Positions 1 through 12,415 of a stretch of DNA of 64,000 nucleotides are shown here, piece after piece. The notes under the pieces are model-generated. The model was not told where the DNA came from and made no database searches. It worked only from the letters and a program-made list of their open reading frames with translations. The stretch comes from Sclerotinia nivalis. Taxonomy: Eukaryota > Ascomycota > Leotiomycetes > Helotiales > Sclerotiniaceae. The translations under genes were made by a program, and so were the position numbers. The stretch's first letter is position 1; every line of letters starts with the position of its first letter. Location of the stretch: positions 1,984,001-2,048,000 of the forward strand of contig JAPEIS010000009.1 in assembly GCA_029531795.1 (NCBI GenBank), in the 5' to 3' direction.

Positions 1-525
1 GCCTGGTCTCAAATCGAGGAATTACTTCTTTCCCGTAATACTATGGTGACGCGTGCAACAGTGGAGCTTATCTGCAACCTCATGCAATCCCCAGAAGGAG
101 TCGCAAAATTCGCAGACGGTAGCAAACAAGCATCACATCGTACACATATCCTATTAGCTCTAACTGATGCCGAAGATTTCCCTACAAGAAGGGCAGCAGG
201 AGGTGCATTAGCAAGTCTTACAGAATGGGATACTGCAGTAACTGCAATTCTTGAGAGAGAAAGAGGAGTCAATCTCTTGTTAGCCTTGTGTACGGAAGAC
301 GAGGAAGAAATAAGACACAGAGGTGTAGTTTGCATACTTAATATATTGACGGCACCAAACAAAGTTGGAGAAAGGGGAATTCAAAAGGTGAAGGAGAATT
401 CGGGACTGGAATCTCTGAAAGAATGTTTAAAAAAATCGAGAAATCAGCAGGTTTTGGAGATTACTGTGCAGGCTGTGAAAATGCTTATAGGGGATGAGGA
501 CCCGAGTAAGCTTTTGGAGGGTTGA
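1..525 (+). CDS. UCS-domain myosin chaperone, C-terminal part (She4/UNC-45/Cro1 type), 5' partial
   Basis: The reading frame is open from base 1 and ends at TGA 523-525, so only the last 174 codons of a gene that starts before the window are present. The protein is an armadillo-like helical repeat (for example RRAAGGALASLTEWD and RHRGVVCILNIL) typical of the UCS domain, which folds and stabilises myosin motor heads for actin-based transport, endocytosis and cytokinesis. Family knowledge: the UCS domain forms the C-terminal part of She4p, Rng3p and UNC-45, which fits the position here. No intron is needed within this stretch and no damage is visible. The assignment rests on residue pattern only; a different ARM-repeat protein is possible. 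Confidence 0.75.
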   Translation, partial: AWSQIEELLLSRNTMVTRATVELICNLMQSPEGVAKFADGSKQASHRTHILLALTDAEDFPTRRAAGGALASLTEWDTAVTAILERERGVNLLLALCTEDEEEIRHRGVVCILNILTAPNKVGERGIQKVKENSGLESLKECLKKSRNQQVLEITVQAVKMLIGDEDPSKLLEG

Positions 526-3500
526 GTGTAGGTGGATGATTAGTATTTGGTTCAAAAGCACCTTGGCGTAGTAAAATATTGCATCATAATGAAATATAAA
601 ATTTGCCCTTCAAAGATTCGTTGCTCCGAATAAGTATGAGTTTGATAAGCTTTAAAATGAAATACTGTATTGGCAAAAGGTGACCCTGTGAGCATGAAAC
701 TTTGAAGGATAGGTATGTAGTAGCTCTAAAGGCATCATAAAATGAGGAGTCTATTAGTCTGGAAATCGATGAAAGTTATTAATGTTACAGGTTTACTTCT
801 TTGATTGGATTATGTAAACGATGTATGGCTACTTGTTAGATGCGGTATCAAATGAAAAGAAATTATCAGTATAGACAGAGTACGAATGTATGCAATTTCA
901 TGGCTGTAGCAAAATTTGGAGTTTGAGTCGGTGGAGGAAGCAACAGCACCAAAGTGGGTCCATTAAGCGAAACTGGCGATAACTTCAAAAAGAATTCAAG
1001 AACTCATGAATCGATACATTATCCCCTCACAATACGTTGTACCACCACCATACAAAAATTACTCAAAATTAAATAATGATAAAAAAGACAAAAAGTAGGA
1101 ACCCAACCCAAATCCCCTCTCCAAACCACACAACAAATGTAATCCAATACCGCCACACCAAGGTGAAGAGCTCTCTGCAGAGTGAAACCTCCCTCAAGAA
1201 ATCATCTTCATTGCTCAAGACAACACCAGCATCGTGGGTTTCCCGAACGAGTGGATTGTCACCGCAGTGTTCGGACTGGGCACTGTTGGTAGCTTCAATC
1301 GTTAGATTGAGATTTTGGAGACGGGGAAATGGGAGCGTGGGCTCGTCTTAACCTTATGACCGTTACAGTCGAGGAATTTCGCACGGTTTGGGGACTATGT
1401 AGGGTGTGGAGTGGAGAATGGAGCGTGATTGGTGGGTGTGGTGGGGTTGGGTCGGAGATTCTTCGGGGGCTGGTGCTCCGTTACCGATACAATAGGATAT
1501 ATATTCTAGACAACTTTCACTTCCCCTTCTATTTATTTACCACATAAAGCTCAATGTAAACACAGCGGCGGAAACATATTGAAATAACTGCCTAGTATAT
1601 CTAGTACCCTTCCTGCAGCCGCGAAATGTGACGCGATCGAAAAGAAGATCCAACTCCAAGTATGTTTGTTTCCTGTTCCATGAGCCTTACTAGGCATTTA
1701 GAGTTGAAGTGTAATCAGAAATGAAAATTGGATAGTTCTGCGGTATTAGATTTAACGACCAGAATCATGATCACTGCATCAAAAGTTAAGTTGTAGAAAT
1801 CTAACATATGATATACCTCTCTACCACATAATTCTAATTTAAATGACAAATCTAGATTAACTTTTATTCCGCTCGTTCCCTCATGATATCGATTAATGTG
1901 TTTGGAGAAGCTTAAAGAGAAGTTTCATGGATGTATGGATGTAAAGATTGGAAAGTTCTGTATGTGTGGAAGAATACGAGTGAGAAGTAATTCAGGATGA
2001 CAAACGGAGGCTTCAAGCAAGAGACTAAATGGCCGTTTGAGTTCATGTATTTCAAACGAAGAGGTTTTCGAAATGAGGTTGGAATTAGATTGAGTATAGT
2101 CAATAACTTCACAGTTTCCCACTGCGTAGTAGCCACTCGCCTCACCCAATCCGTCCCCCTTCTCCCAAGTCCAAAATCTTGTTTCACCCCCCTCAAATTA
2201 TCTTCCCCCAGCTCCATGAAATTCCACTTCATACATCCCATATCTAAAGCCACAACCCTACACAATACCATCACCCCAACATTTCTATATATCATATATT
2301 TCATTTATCACATAATTACACATTTCAACATATCCCGCTTTCACTTTACACCATATACACCATACTATACTATACCATAACCCAACTTTTCCTCCATTCT
2401 CTCTCCCTATCTTTATCTGAATCCATGCTGACCTTATTGAAACGTGGGGACGAGGCGGGAGACGAGTGTGATATAAATTAGATACTAAATCAAAGTGTAT
2501 CTGATAATCATGAAAAGATAGAATAAAGGTAGAAAACTATAACCAAAGATATAAATCAAATTTTCAAATTCGGGGATTTTTTTAAAAAAGAAAGGGAGAA
2601 AGAGAATGGAATTTATATACTCATATGCATATGTATATGTATTTGTGTATCTATTCTTGATAGTGTAGGATTCCTACATTCCGTAACCTTACTCTAGCAA
2701 TGGCTCTCTTCTTCATTATTATCTACCTATACCTATACCTATGAATTCCACAATATCCCCACCATCCCTACCAACTCCAAATCAAAATCAAAATCCCCTC
2801 ACTCCCTTCCAATAAACCCGTCAATCACCATCCCCATCACCATCCCATCAAAAAAGCCCATCCAAAAACACCCTCCAAAGTCAAACCTCCCCCTCTCCCC
2901 CTCTCCAGGCAAAAAATTCCTCAATTTCACTTTATAACATATAGTCAATATTACCCATTACTCATTACCCATTGCACAATAAACATCCTAACCTCTTTCG
3001 TATCGTTCTCCTTATTTTCACTATCATATAGCCGATGATATAGCCTATTCAAATCCATATCCACATCCAATCAATATCAAAGTCAGTATACCGAAATACT
3101 AGGTGTAGTTTACATACTTTGTACTTCAAGTAGGTCAAGAGTAAAGTTTTCAATCCACGCATTCTCACACTTGAAGCGATTCGATAGAGTAACATGAACA
3201 AATAGATTTCCACGTTCATCTCTGAGTTTAATGATATATACTCTTGTATAAAAGATACACTTTCAGCCTCCATTCCAATTACTGAAGTGAGAGTTTTGTA
3301 AAGATTTTGTGCCGAGTAGCAAAACTAATCATGATTCTAAACTATGCATTTGCTACACTTCATACTTTCATATCCAGTTCTTCCATCCATCATTCATTAT
3401 TCACCCATCCGTCATCCTTCATCCTCTTTGAACACAGTATTGATACTCATCAACGCCCAAATTACTCAGCACACCGCACTGAACAAATACTCTGTGCATG

Positions 3501-3619
3501 TTATGCTAATACAACATCCGCCCCACCGTCTCTCAGAAGTTTTGAGTCATCTCATCCATACTACAACAATCTACCACACTAGGTGGTGTTCCACGATGCA
3601 AGATACGCGGTAATCATAA
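526..3619. other. Long intergenic region between convergent genes
   Basis: About 3.1 kb between the 3' ends of the UCS and Lsb5-like genes. It is AT-rich with pyrimidine-rich tracts (around 2750-2930), short CTATAC-type repeats (near 2725-2740) and a TATATG/CATATG-rich stretch (2617-2650). Open frames are short, lack codon structure and show no family match. A 33-codon frame near 1230-1350 looks slightly protein-like but no start or splice context could be found. Confidence 0.5.
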
Positions 3620-5333
3620 TCAATCAAGAGCATTACGATCAGCAAAAGGATCATTCTCATCTTCTTCCTCCTCCTCTGACTCCGGTACTGGAGGATGAGT
3701 AGGCTGAACGGGAGTTGGTGGTGCAGGACGATGGGAGATTTTAGTAGGGCTGATCGGACCCTTAGTGCCAATAGAAAGACCAGTAAGTTGCTGTGTTGCA
3801 TCACTATCTCTATGTTCGGCTTTATTTCGTTCTGCCACTATATGATATTAGTTGATATTCGTATATTGCGAGGAGAAAATCATACTTTTGTAGAGATGAG
3901 CTTGCTCAGCCATGTCATCATCAGAATCACTATCAGCATCGATTGATCTATCAAGCTGTTCAAAAGTCATCAAAGCATTAACCAATTCATCGTTAGCATG
4001 AAGAAGCCCTCCAAGCCATTCTTCGGCCTCAACGTGTTGAATCTGATAGGAATGTTAGCGAAATATAAGTCGCCACCCAAAACAAACTTACATATCGGAG
4101 GATCTTTCTTCGGAGAAGTTTACAATTATCAAAGTGCTGTAAGGCTGTTTTGTTCTCTGAAATTCGCTCTTTCTCTCGATTGATATGTCTTAACGCATTC
4201 AAAAGGTTGGTGGAGGAAACAGCTGATTCCGCGATAGCTGCCTTCATTGCTTCCTTCTCGGCTTCCAGGTTGAATGGCTTAGGCTTCTTCTTCTTGTCCT
4301 TTTCCTTCTTAGACTTCTTAGTAGACCCAGACATTATTGAGGATGCCCGTTCTCTGGTAGATGTTGTTATAGAACTTTGTTTTGAGTGAGAAGGACCAGC
4401 TTGAGGTGGGGCAGCTTGGGAAGGGACAGGCGTAGATGGTTCCTCAAATTCATCATCATGAAAAGGATTTTCCTCTGTTTCACGGAGAACTTTTGATCTA
4501 TCTTGAGTGACAACCTTCTTGGTACGAGGTAATTGCTTCAAATTGTATCAGCAAGAGACATATAAGCTTTCAAATGATACACACCTTGTAAAGACCGCGA
4601 ACCTCTTCCATTCCACTAACTTCTGCAAAATCAACAGACCAGTTCCTGAACAGTTCCTTGCATTTAGCTTTCACTGCAGGGTCGGAAAGATCTGATGTAC
4701 CACAGATACGTAGACGCTCGAGTAAAGCTTCATCGGCAAAAGTACGCTGAAATCTTGGGCCAGCATTCTGGATAAGACCATCTAAAATTTCTAAAGCTCG
4801 AATTTGACGATGTACATTACCATACTTGAGCTTCTTTCGAATAGCTCTAGAAGCTTCCGTAGGACCTGTAGATTGAATTTTGATCACTTCCACCAACTCA
4901 GGAATGCCACCCAAATCATCATCTTCATACTGCTCGCTCGTGAGACGCTCAATGGCGACCGTGACTGCTGAATATGGTTTCTTCTGTTTACGGCGAACAT
5001 ATATTAGTTCTTCGGTCTTTGTTGTTTTTCGTCTGCCAAAAAGAAGGTTCCCAACATGACCCCTATGGAAATAATCGGATTGAGGTTCAGAAGGAATGTA
5101 AGATGCAGTATAAGATCTTGCATGGTGACGTTGAAGTTTCCTCTTGGTAGACCTACCACCATGCTTGCCATTACAGGAGGACATCAGTCGTATAAAAGTC
5201 ACGAATCACAAATATGTCTCCATAATCTCGTGATATGAGTAGACCAGAATGGGCAGATGGGGAGGTGAAGAAAGGGAAAGAAATCAAGAATCGAGAGTAT
5301 AAAATGCCATGGAGTACTGACCGAAGAAAACAT
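3620..5333 (-). CDS. Lsb5-like endocytosis/actin regulator (VHS-type plus GAT-like region)
   Basis: Five-exon model on the minus strand: 5333-5322, 4983-4585, 4535-4092, 4042-3886, 3837-3620, giving 409 aa. The tiny first exon encodes only MFSS, joined in phase to KKPYSAVTVAIERL. Introns use GTCAGT, GTGTGT, GTAAGT and GTATGA donors. Residues about 5-137 form a VHS/ENTH-like helical domain (ASRAIRKKLKYGN, ALEILDGLIQNAG). An NPF tripeptide (about residue 160) is a potential EH-domain ligand. A Lys-rich linker is followed by a GAT-like helical region (EKEAMKAAIAESAVSSTNLL onward) and an acidic tail with DPF. Lsb5p in yeast links ubiquitin/Las17 and actin patch dynamics to endocytosis. The gene diverges from its upstream neighbour. 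The main uncertainty is the 12-nt first exon. Confidence 0.8.
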
Positions 5334-6273
5334 ATTGCCTACCAATCTACGGAGTAGGTCAGAATCCTTGACTGTTGACTATGAAAGGGTTGGCTTCGCT
5401 ACAAGCGCTGCCGCAATACTGCTTAACAAGAGACCAATAATAGAGTAAAGAAGGTCAATCAAATATAACCAGAGAACAAAAACGAACAAGTGGATGCAGG
5501 TAATGTTGATTTGAGGAGTTCCAAATGTAGTATGAGTTGTCGAGAGGGTTATCAGATATTTTGTCAACTACCCTCCTGCCACGTCTTAAAGTGGAAGGTG
5601 GGGTTGCTTGGGGGGATTTTTGAATGCTTTTTAGTGATGTCGAAATGACAGTAGAGGATTATGGGTCCAGTAGTAGTACAGTAGTAGTACGATATGTCAG
5701 TGAAATAAAGGAAGTCAATATGACTTGGCGACGATTGTGAATGAATATAGAGTGAGTGTTGCTTTCAAAGTGCAGAGACGAGTTCAGTATCCTTCTTGTT
5801 TCTTGTTTCTTGTTTTATTGTTTTGAGTGAAGGGTTTGTTGGGTCGCCACAAGTGAAGGGAACTTTTGGTCGACTAAATGAGGCTAGTGGAGCGGGGCGG
5901 GACGGCTCTTTTAGTGTCCGTGGTAACCACTTCTAATGACTTGTAAGCCTTAGGCTCTATACACCCGTTTTAGAGCTGGAGCTATAGTTAGCTGGAGCTT
6001 TATTCACTTTCAACCTTCATATTCAATTCACTCGCCAACTTTCGACCTCACTCCTAATCTTACTTTTTATCCATATCTGAAAACTCTTATTTTTTCAATT
6101 GAATTCAACATATCGACATATTAATATCTCAATACCTAATTGTTTACTAATTCGCTATTGATGACGTGAAGTGAAGGGAAAGTCGTGAAGGAGGGGCATG
6201 AAGGGGATGGTGTGAATAGGTAGTGATAGTGATGGGTTAAGGAGGGGTTGTGACGAATTGAATTGCGATCAAG
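5334..6273. promoter_or_regulatory. Divergent intergenic promoter region
   Basis: About 940 bp separates the start codons of the Lsb5-like gene (minus) and the 873-aa unknown gene (plus), so it must hold both promoters. It contains a duplicated GTAGTAC stretch (5670-5695), a TTTCTTG repeat run (5797-5812), and AT-rich sequence before the plus-strand start. No specific binding site could be assigned. Confidence 0.5.
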
Positions 6274-9017
6274 ATGGCGCATTATCAAGGTTGGAATCAG
6301 GAGGAATTGTCGAGAGTAGGAAGAAGTCAAGAAGATGTGACATATATGTTTGTTTGAAATTTGCCATAATTCAATTGCTTAACACTAATACCTCATCTTG
6401 GAACAGTGCGCCAGGAACACCAATGCGCCCAACTTCATCCTTCACTCCAATCAACCGTGGGCATACAAATAGTATCAACCCAATATTACCTTTAACACGA
6501 ACAATTGATCCATTGAAAACTTTGCGCAATACCGATATCTACGATCTTCAAGATGAAATTACTAGTCTTCCCACTCCAGGTGGTAAGAAGCGACCGAAAC
6601 CACGCTCGAAGAATGGCCATGCGAAAACATCACCCAGTTGCGTATCGTATAAAAATGTTCCCGCGGAGGACTGTGATTCTGAACGAATGGAGGTATCTTC
6701 ACCGAAGAGAAGGAAAATTCCCACGAAAGGAACGCAACCCACATTCAAAATTCCTTCCAGAGTACAAACAATATCTGCCAGTGAAGGTCTTCGAGACTTA
6801 TCCAGCGAATCAAATGATGGCCCTTCTGTCTCTCAATACACTACACCGCCTGATACTCATAAAAGATCTAAGAAGGGAGTGTCCTCTGCTATGGTTAGCA
6901 AGCGGAAGAAATCTTCAGAATTATTTGAGAGCTTAACCATTACCAAACCATCACTACCTTCCTTCTCCTCAAAATATCCAAGAGAGCAATCGCAATCTAT
7001 TAATCGATTACAAGGTTTTACAACAACTGAGGAGCAGCTGAAACTTAATTCCAACGGAATAGCAAATACAACTCTACAGAAATTGGCAGCCTTCAGATAC
7101 GTACCTTGCGATGAGAATCCATTGGCAAATCAGTCAATAGTCGCAAACAAAACAGCAGATAATCATGTAGCCTTGGATCAGTATCATGATGGACACGTCT
7201 TTGAAGAACCAAGCCAACCTTCAACGGACTATGGTCACATGTCGATTGGTTCATTTTTCGAAGAGGCTTTATGGATTCCAAAACAATTGCCCGAAAGTAA
7301 TGACCCTGAGGTTACTTGTCCTAACGTATCCAACATTCACTCCCTCCCCACAAATGCAATGACATCTGTTACGCAGCAGATTCCACATCATGTTGAGTGC
7401 CCATCAAAACCGATCGAGTACATCTCTACGTCCACTGGGGTGAAAGCGTTAAAAAATGTTTTTGATGGAGTTGCTGTCAATAGCATTGGAAGACAACAAT
7501 CTCAGCAAGGACCACCTGCGGTTGACAACAGTGCAATCACCCAGCTCAGCGATATGAATCCTGAGTTGCCAAATCACAAACCACAAGTATATGTTCATCT
7601 GCTAAGCACAAGTTCCGAGCAAGAACAGGCACAGACTTCTCACACCTCGACAATACTTCCGCCAATGACCACGCCTGTAAGACATCAAACTGACATTCAA
7701 ATTGAGAAATCAACCATTGGTGAGAGCGAGCTAGAGCCCACGAATCCGCCCCAAGGTCAATTGGAGACGGATGACTTCGATGATATTGATGACGAGGATT
7801 TGCTAGCATTGGTTAGAGATACTGCTGTACCAGAAACCTCTACGGAATGTCACATTGCGAAAGGCATTGCAATACAATCACTCCCATTTTCCATACCATA
7901 TAAGGCTGACCTTGCATGCACAAACATGATACACTCGCATCCCGCCACCAATCCTCAGCAAGAAGTCACCCATCTTGCGTCTTCGCCCGTCCTAGTAGAT
8001 GAGGAGGACGATTTCCCATTTGATACAGATATAGAGGAAGAAATGCTTCGACTTGCAGAAACAAGTCAAGTACGAGGTATTGTAGAAACATTTGAGCCAC
8101 CACCAAGTTTAACCCTTCCGCCGGATGGTGATGATACTGATAGGGAAGTATACGATAATACTCTTCAATTCTCGTCACCCACATCTCGGAAGTCTGTTTC
8201 TGGTGAAATACCTCGGGTACAATCTACTGATCTGTCTAGTCCCTCGAAGCCACCAGCAACAAACGAAGATGCCGATTGGAGGTAAGTTACATGCTCTATG
8301 GAACATATCATGTGTGAATGGCTCGACTGATTCTAAATCTCTAGATACATAACATCAACAGCCATGGGTTCTGCTAAAACTCCAGTTCCTCAGCATACTG
8401 AGATTCTTGTCCCTTCATTAGAAAATAAAGCCCCTGAAAAATTGCCTTCGCCTGTTAAGGCCGTTCAAACTAATGCATCAAAGATATGGCTTGATGATAG
8501 TCATGAATATCTGCCCCTCACACCATTCGCTCGCCCGAAGTTTCCCCCATTAGTTCAAGATCGATGCCCAGTCAATGGATTATCATCCCAAACCATTCTT
8601 CGCGTTTGTTTCCGAATCGGTGAGATGCTGAAAGAGGGAGGTCGATGTAATGCATTAGGTCAAGATGCAATTGTTGAACTCTTCGCACGTGTCAATTTCT
8701 CATCCCGAGAACCTGGTACTACCAAGCAGCATTTCCAATTCGCAGACTTATTTCATGATCGTCCGCCATTTGCCAAGGGCATTCTAGCAAACTTCAAGAC
8801 CACTGGTCTAGCAGAGATTGAGAGTAAAGTCTTCATCGAGTCAAGCGAAACGTTGATGACAAGATGTTTGGGAAGATTGAAGAAGGATGTCAAAAATGGA
8901 GCTTGGTTGTTGCATATTATTAATGTGAGAATGACAGATTGGGAAGAGATTAGATGGACAAGGAGGATTGTCTGTGGAGAGCATGAAGAAAAAGTAAAGA
9001 CGAGTGCTAAATTGTGA
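6274..9017 (+). CDS. Conserved fungal protein of unknown function, long disordered region plus folded C-terminus
   Basis: Three-exon model: 6274-6347, 6407-8281, 8345-9017, giving 873 aa. The second intron is clear (GTAAGT donor; CTGATTCTAA branch-like region; CTAG acceptor). The first uses a weaker GTTTGT donor but an obvious CACTAATAC branch site and CAG acceptor, and it joins an ATG-led exon in phase. Residues about 25-640 are low-complexity, rich in S/T/P/Q, with Lys/Arg clusters resembling nuclear localisation signals and two acidic patches (DDFDDIDDEDLLALV and EEDDFPFDTDIEEEM). The last 180 residues look folded (GRCNALGQDAIVELFARVNF, then a WEEIRWTRRIV strand) and could be an OB-like domain. 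I do not recognise the family. A nuclear, perhaps DNA-repair role is a guess from composition only. Confidence 0.75.
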
Positions 9018-9869
9018 GATGATACGGTATGGATATTGAAGGAAGTTGCTATTATTGCTATCACAATAATGTATATTTTGCGGAGCTAGAAGAGCTCAAA
9101 CTAACCATGTAGCAAACACTAATTAGCCAATATGTCTCAGTTATTGCAATATACTCCGTATAGCTACAATATCTATCTAGCTACGATATACATAAAACAT
9201 TACTTTTTCAAACCAATTTCTGCTCATATTTCATTCATATTTCATACCCACACGGAATACATAAATCCGAAATGCTTCTGCCTAGAGACACCCACTCATC
9301 ACATGATCTGCATATCCTTGTAAGGCCGCATATCCACCAATCATACAACATCAATTCATAAGTGGACAAATTTAAACCCCCCACATACTATCTACAGCCA
9401 CAATAATAGGACGAAATGCTATTTGCTCGTGAACGCAATTGACTCTTTTTACTTATTGATGACGCGGCGCATCTGGTGTGTTTCTATTTACTTTCTTTAT
9501 TGCGAGTATATGTATGGATGGTGTTCCTCGGCTTGAGTTTTAGGCAGAAAAATAGAGAAGCGTCTGTCATCATTGCTGGTTTATTTCGTTGTCATCATTA
9601 TTATTTGTTATTGTTATTGTTATTGTTGTCTAATTGAGGTTTATTGAAGCTTGACGAGTAAAATACATACGTACGCTTTTCAAGGTCGATTGGCAGGTAT
9701 TTTGGAGGTGATATTGAGTTTGGTCCACTATTTCAGGTACTGTCAGGTATAATCTTTTAGGTACATCTTTCAGGTACAATCTTTCAGGTACGCGAAAGAG
9801 ATTGATTGTAGGGTGGAAAGTGGGAAGATTGGAATATTGGATTGGAAGATTGAAGGGGAAGATTGAAAG
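9018..9869. other. Intergenic region with repeated TTTCAGGTAC units
   Basis: An AT-rich 852-bp spacer. Near its end (9731-9793) the sequence TCAGGTA occurs four to five times at roughly 11-16 bp spacing, just upstream of the next start codon; it could be a regulatory repeat or a slippage product in the 5' leader. No gene is seen. Confidence 0.5.
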
Positions 9870-11524
9870 ATGAGTCGCTCGCGATATGAAGCTGTAAGTT
9901 GATTTCTTTGGTTTTTGATTTTGATTTTGGTTGGGTAATATATGGGAGGTTGGAGATTGGGGATAGAGGGGGGTGGCTGTTGGACTGGGGACTGGGGATT
10001 GTGTTTGTGTTTTCCTTTTTGTGTTGATGTTATTTCTTTTGTTTGGGTTTGTTACATGTCTATGAATCTGAGGAGACTATTCCTTGGATTGTGTGTTTCC
10101 TCTTGCTGTATTGTGCTTGAGTTGATGTCTCTGCACGTCAATGTATTTTTCGTTTGATATGTGGAACTTTGTCTTCGTTGATTGTTATTTCAATTTCCAT
10201 CACAATGCACAACATCTTATATTCCCCTTCCAATTCCGCCCATCATCACGCATCCGCCCCATCTCTCTACCTCTCATTCAACCAAAAACTCACTAACGCA
10301 ATCTCCCACAGCTCCCCAACAGCTCCTCCTCTCCCCCAATCCTCCTCGACTTAATAAATAGCTCCTCCTACAACTACAATTCCGGTACCCCCGCATCCGT
10401 TCCCTCCACCTTTTCTTCTCATCGCCCATCCATTACCAGCATTTCATCACGCACTCCTCCGCCTTCCTTTCATTCGAGTCAGCTTGCACATTTAAATGGA
10501 CAGAGTCAGCCCAGCCAATCGATAATCTCTTCCTTTTCTAGTAATACGAATTATTTGAATGGAAGCGTAAATGGAGCAGGGGGGGCAGGAGGAATAAATG
10601 GCACAACACCTTTTCCCCCATACAACAACGGGCAGTATATAGACTCCGCGCCCCCATCCTTTCATTCCCGCTCTAGTACGCCCCGTCCAACACCTAGTAC
10701 GAGGACACTGGCGAGTAATGTAAGTGGAGGTAGTGGAATAGAACTTTGGGGTGTGGCTACTACTACTTCTGGGGGTGATGAGACGGGAGAGGACAGAGAG
10801 GGGGCTAGTGGATTAATGATTGTTAAGGGATTGGAAAGGAGAATGGAGAGGTTGGAGGAGAGTATTGGGAGGTTGCTTGTGAGTTAAAAAAAAAAAATTT
10901 CTTAAAGCTTTCTTTTTATTTCGGTAGTGTGGTATGAAGGGGAGGGGAAATAGGAGAAGAAGATAAGCTAATAAGGTATGATGTAGTTGGAAAATGAAGA
11001 ACTACGCAGATTGAGGACTGCAAATGCGGCTACAGGTACAGGGGGTGAAAATCGGCGGATTAGACAAAATTGCTGTGTTACGTTTACGGATGCATCGAGG
11101 GATATGGAGGAGGCGTTGGTTATGAATGGTATATTGCCTTTTTTGCTTTTCCTTCCTCCCTTGTCTGTCTTGTCTCCCTTATCCTTATATTCCCCTGCTA
11201 CTCTTCTCTCCATCTCCGTCTCTTCTCCCCTTTCATTCCCCTACTCTTCTCCCTCAAAATGGACTAACACCTCACCCAGGCCACAACAACTGCTGCGTCC
11301 GATTTTCCTCCTCAAAATCCTCCTCAGATCGTAAACAACGTAAAAAGGGATGGTTTGTGGCGATTGTATTTATGGCTATTTTGGTAACACTTTTTGTGGT
11401 TATGGTTAATGGGTCTGTGAAGGAGGGGAGAGGGGAAAGGGAGGACAGGATAAGGTTTGGGGAGGATAGGATAAGGTATGGGGAAGGGAGGCTTAGTGAT
11501 TTGGAGGGAGGATTAAAGGATTAG
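9870..11524 (+). CDS. Unknown Ser-rich protein with coiled coil and one C-terminal membrane segment
   Basis: Four exons: 9870-9893, 10312-10878, 10987-11128, 11280-11524, giving 325 aa. Donors are GTAAGT, GTGAGT and GTATAT; all three introns have CTAAC/CTAAT-like branch sites, and every junction keeps phase. Exon 1 encodes MSRSRYEA only and the first intron is unusually long (418 nt). Residues about 10-165 are Ser/Pro/Asn-rich. A short Glu/Arg-rich amphipathic stretch (LERRMERLEESIGRLL) precedes the Cys-Cys motifs near 226-227 and 249-250. A 22-residue hydrophobic helix (about 269-290) follows a basic KQRKK cluster, then a charged tail with repeated RIRFGED/RIRYGEG units. This suggests a single-pass type II or tail-anchored-like protein. 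I do not recognise the family. Confidence 0.65.
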
Positions 11525-12415
11525 TTGTTGGTTTGGGGATGAGATAGGAGAGGGGAGAAGGGAAAGGTGAGGGAAAGTGGAGTAAATGACGATGCAATAA
11601 TGGGACAAATGAATGATATACGATTAGAACCTTTTTCGGGTTTGGATTTGGTAGACTAGTCTTGTTTGGATGAATTGGGATTGGGAATCCAAAATTATTT
11701 GGGGTATTAAAGATTAGGTACTGATATTGGATTGAGATTGGAATATAGATGAATTGATTGATTGATTAAGGGAGAATTAATTAGTATTATAGTTGAGAAT
11801 AGAATAAAGAATAACGAATATAAGTGGATAAATTACACAAAAAGGAATGAAAAGACAAGATAAATGATTGTTAGTCTTCGAGATGAGAATGAAGTCTTGG
11901 TGATAGATTCAATACCTGGATAATAAAGATTGAAAAGTTTTGACTTTTGATAAATGAATTATTCTGGTATTGTAATTGAGGAATGTAGAATAGATGCCAT
12001 CGCATTAAAAGGAAGGATTACAGAAATCGGTTTTGTTTTTGTAAATTGAGTTTAGGATTGGGATGGGATAGATGATAAATAATTTTATATATGATGCCGT
12101 CACTGATATTTTTTTTCTATCTTCAGTATTCTATGTAGTATTTCAATACTAGATGTCGTTTTGATATTTTACGCTTGTGGTTTTCTATGGTGTATATATA
12201 TAAATCTGTATATAATACTATGTATATTTTATATTGACAAAACTCTCATCCTATAAATTCATTTCTCTCTCCCCCCAACTATCTACCTCTACCTCTACCC
12301 CAGTTCCTTCCCAGTTCCTCCCTTAATCCAAATCCAATTCCTAATCTTCAAAAAAAATCAGCACCACTCTTCAATCCCCACTCCTAACTTCCACACCAAA
12401 CTCAATACTCAAAAC
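11525..12415. other. Intergenic region between convergent genes
   Basis: About 890 bp of AT-rich DNA with purine-rich plus strand (GATTGATTGATT at 11754-11765) expected to hold two 3' UTRs. No coding signal is seen. Confidence 0.5.

Noticed and set aside
1170..1350. Plus-strand frame ending NTSIVGFPNEWIVTAVFG that looks protein-like
   Set aside because: Only about 33 codons after a stop; no ATG or convincing splice acceptor upstream was found, and the region is otherwise non-coding.
10154..10354. Frame in the first intron of the membrane-protein gene
   Set aside because: Lies within a 418-nt intron whose donor, branch site and acceptor fit and whose removal joins two open exons in phase.
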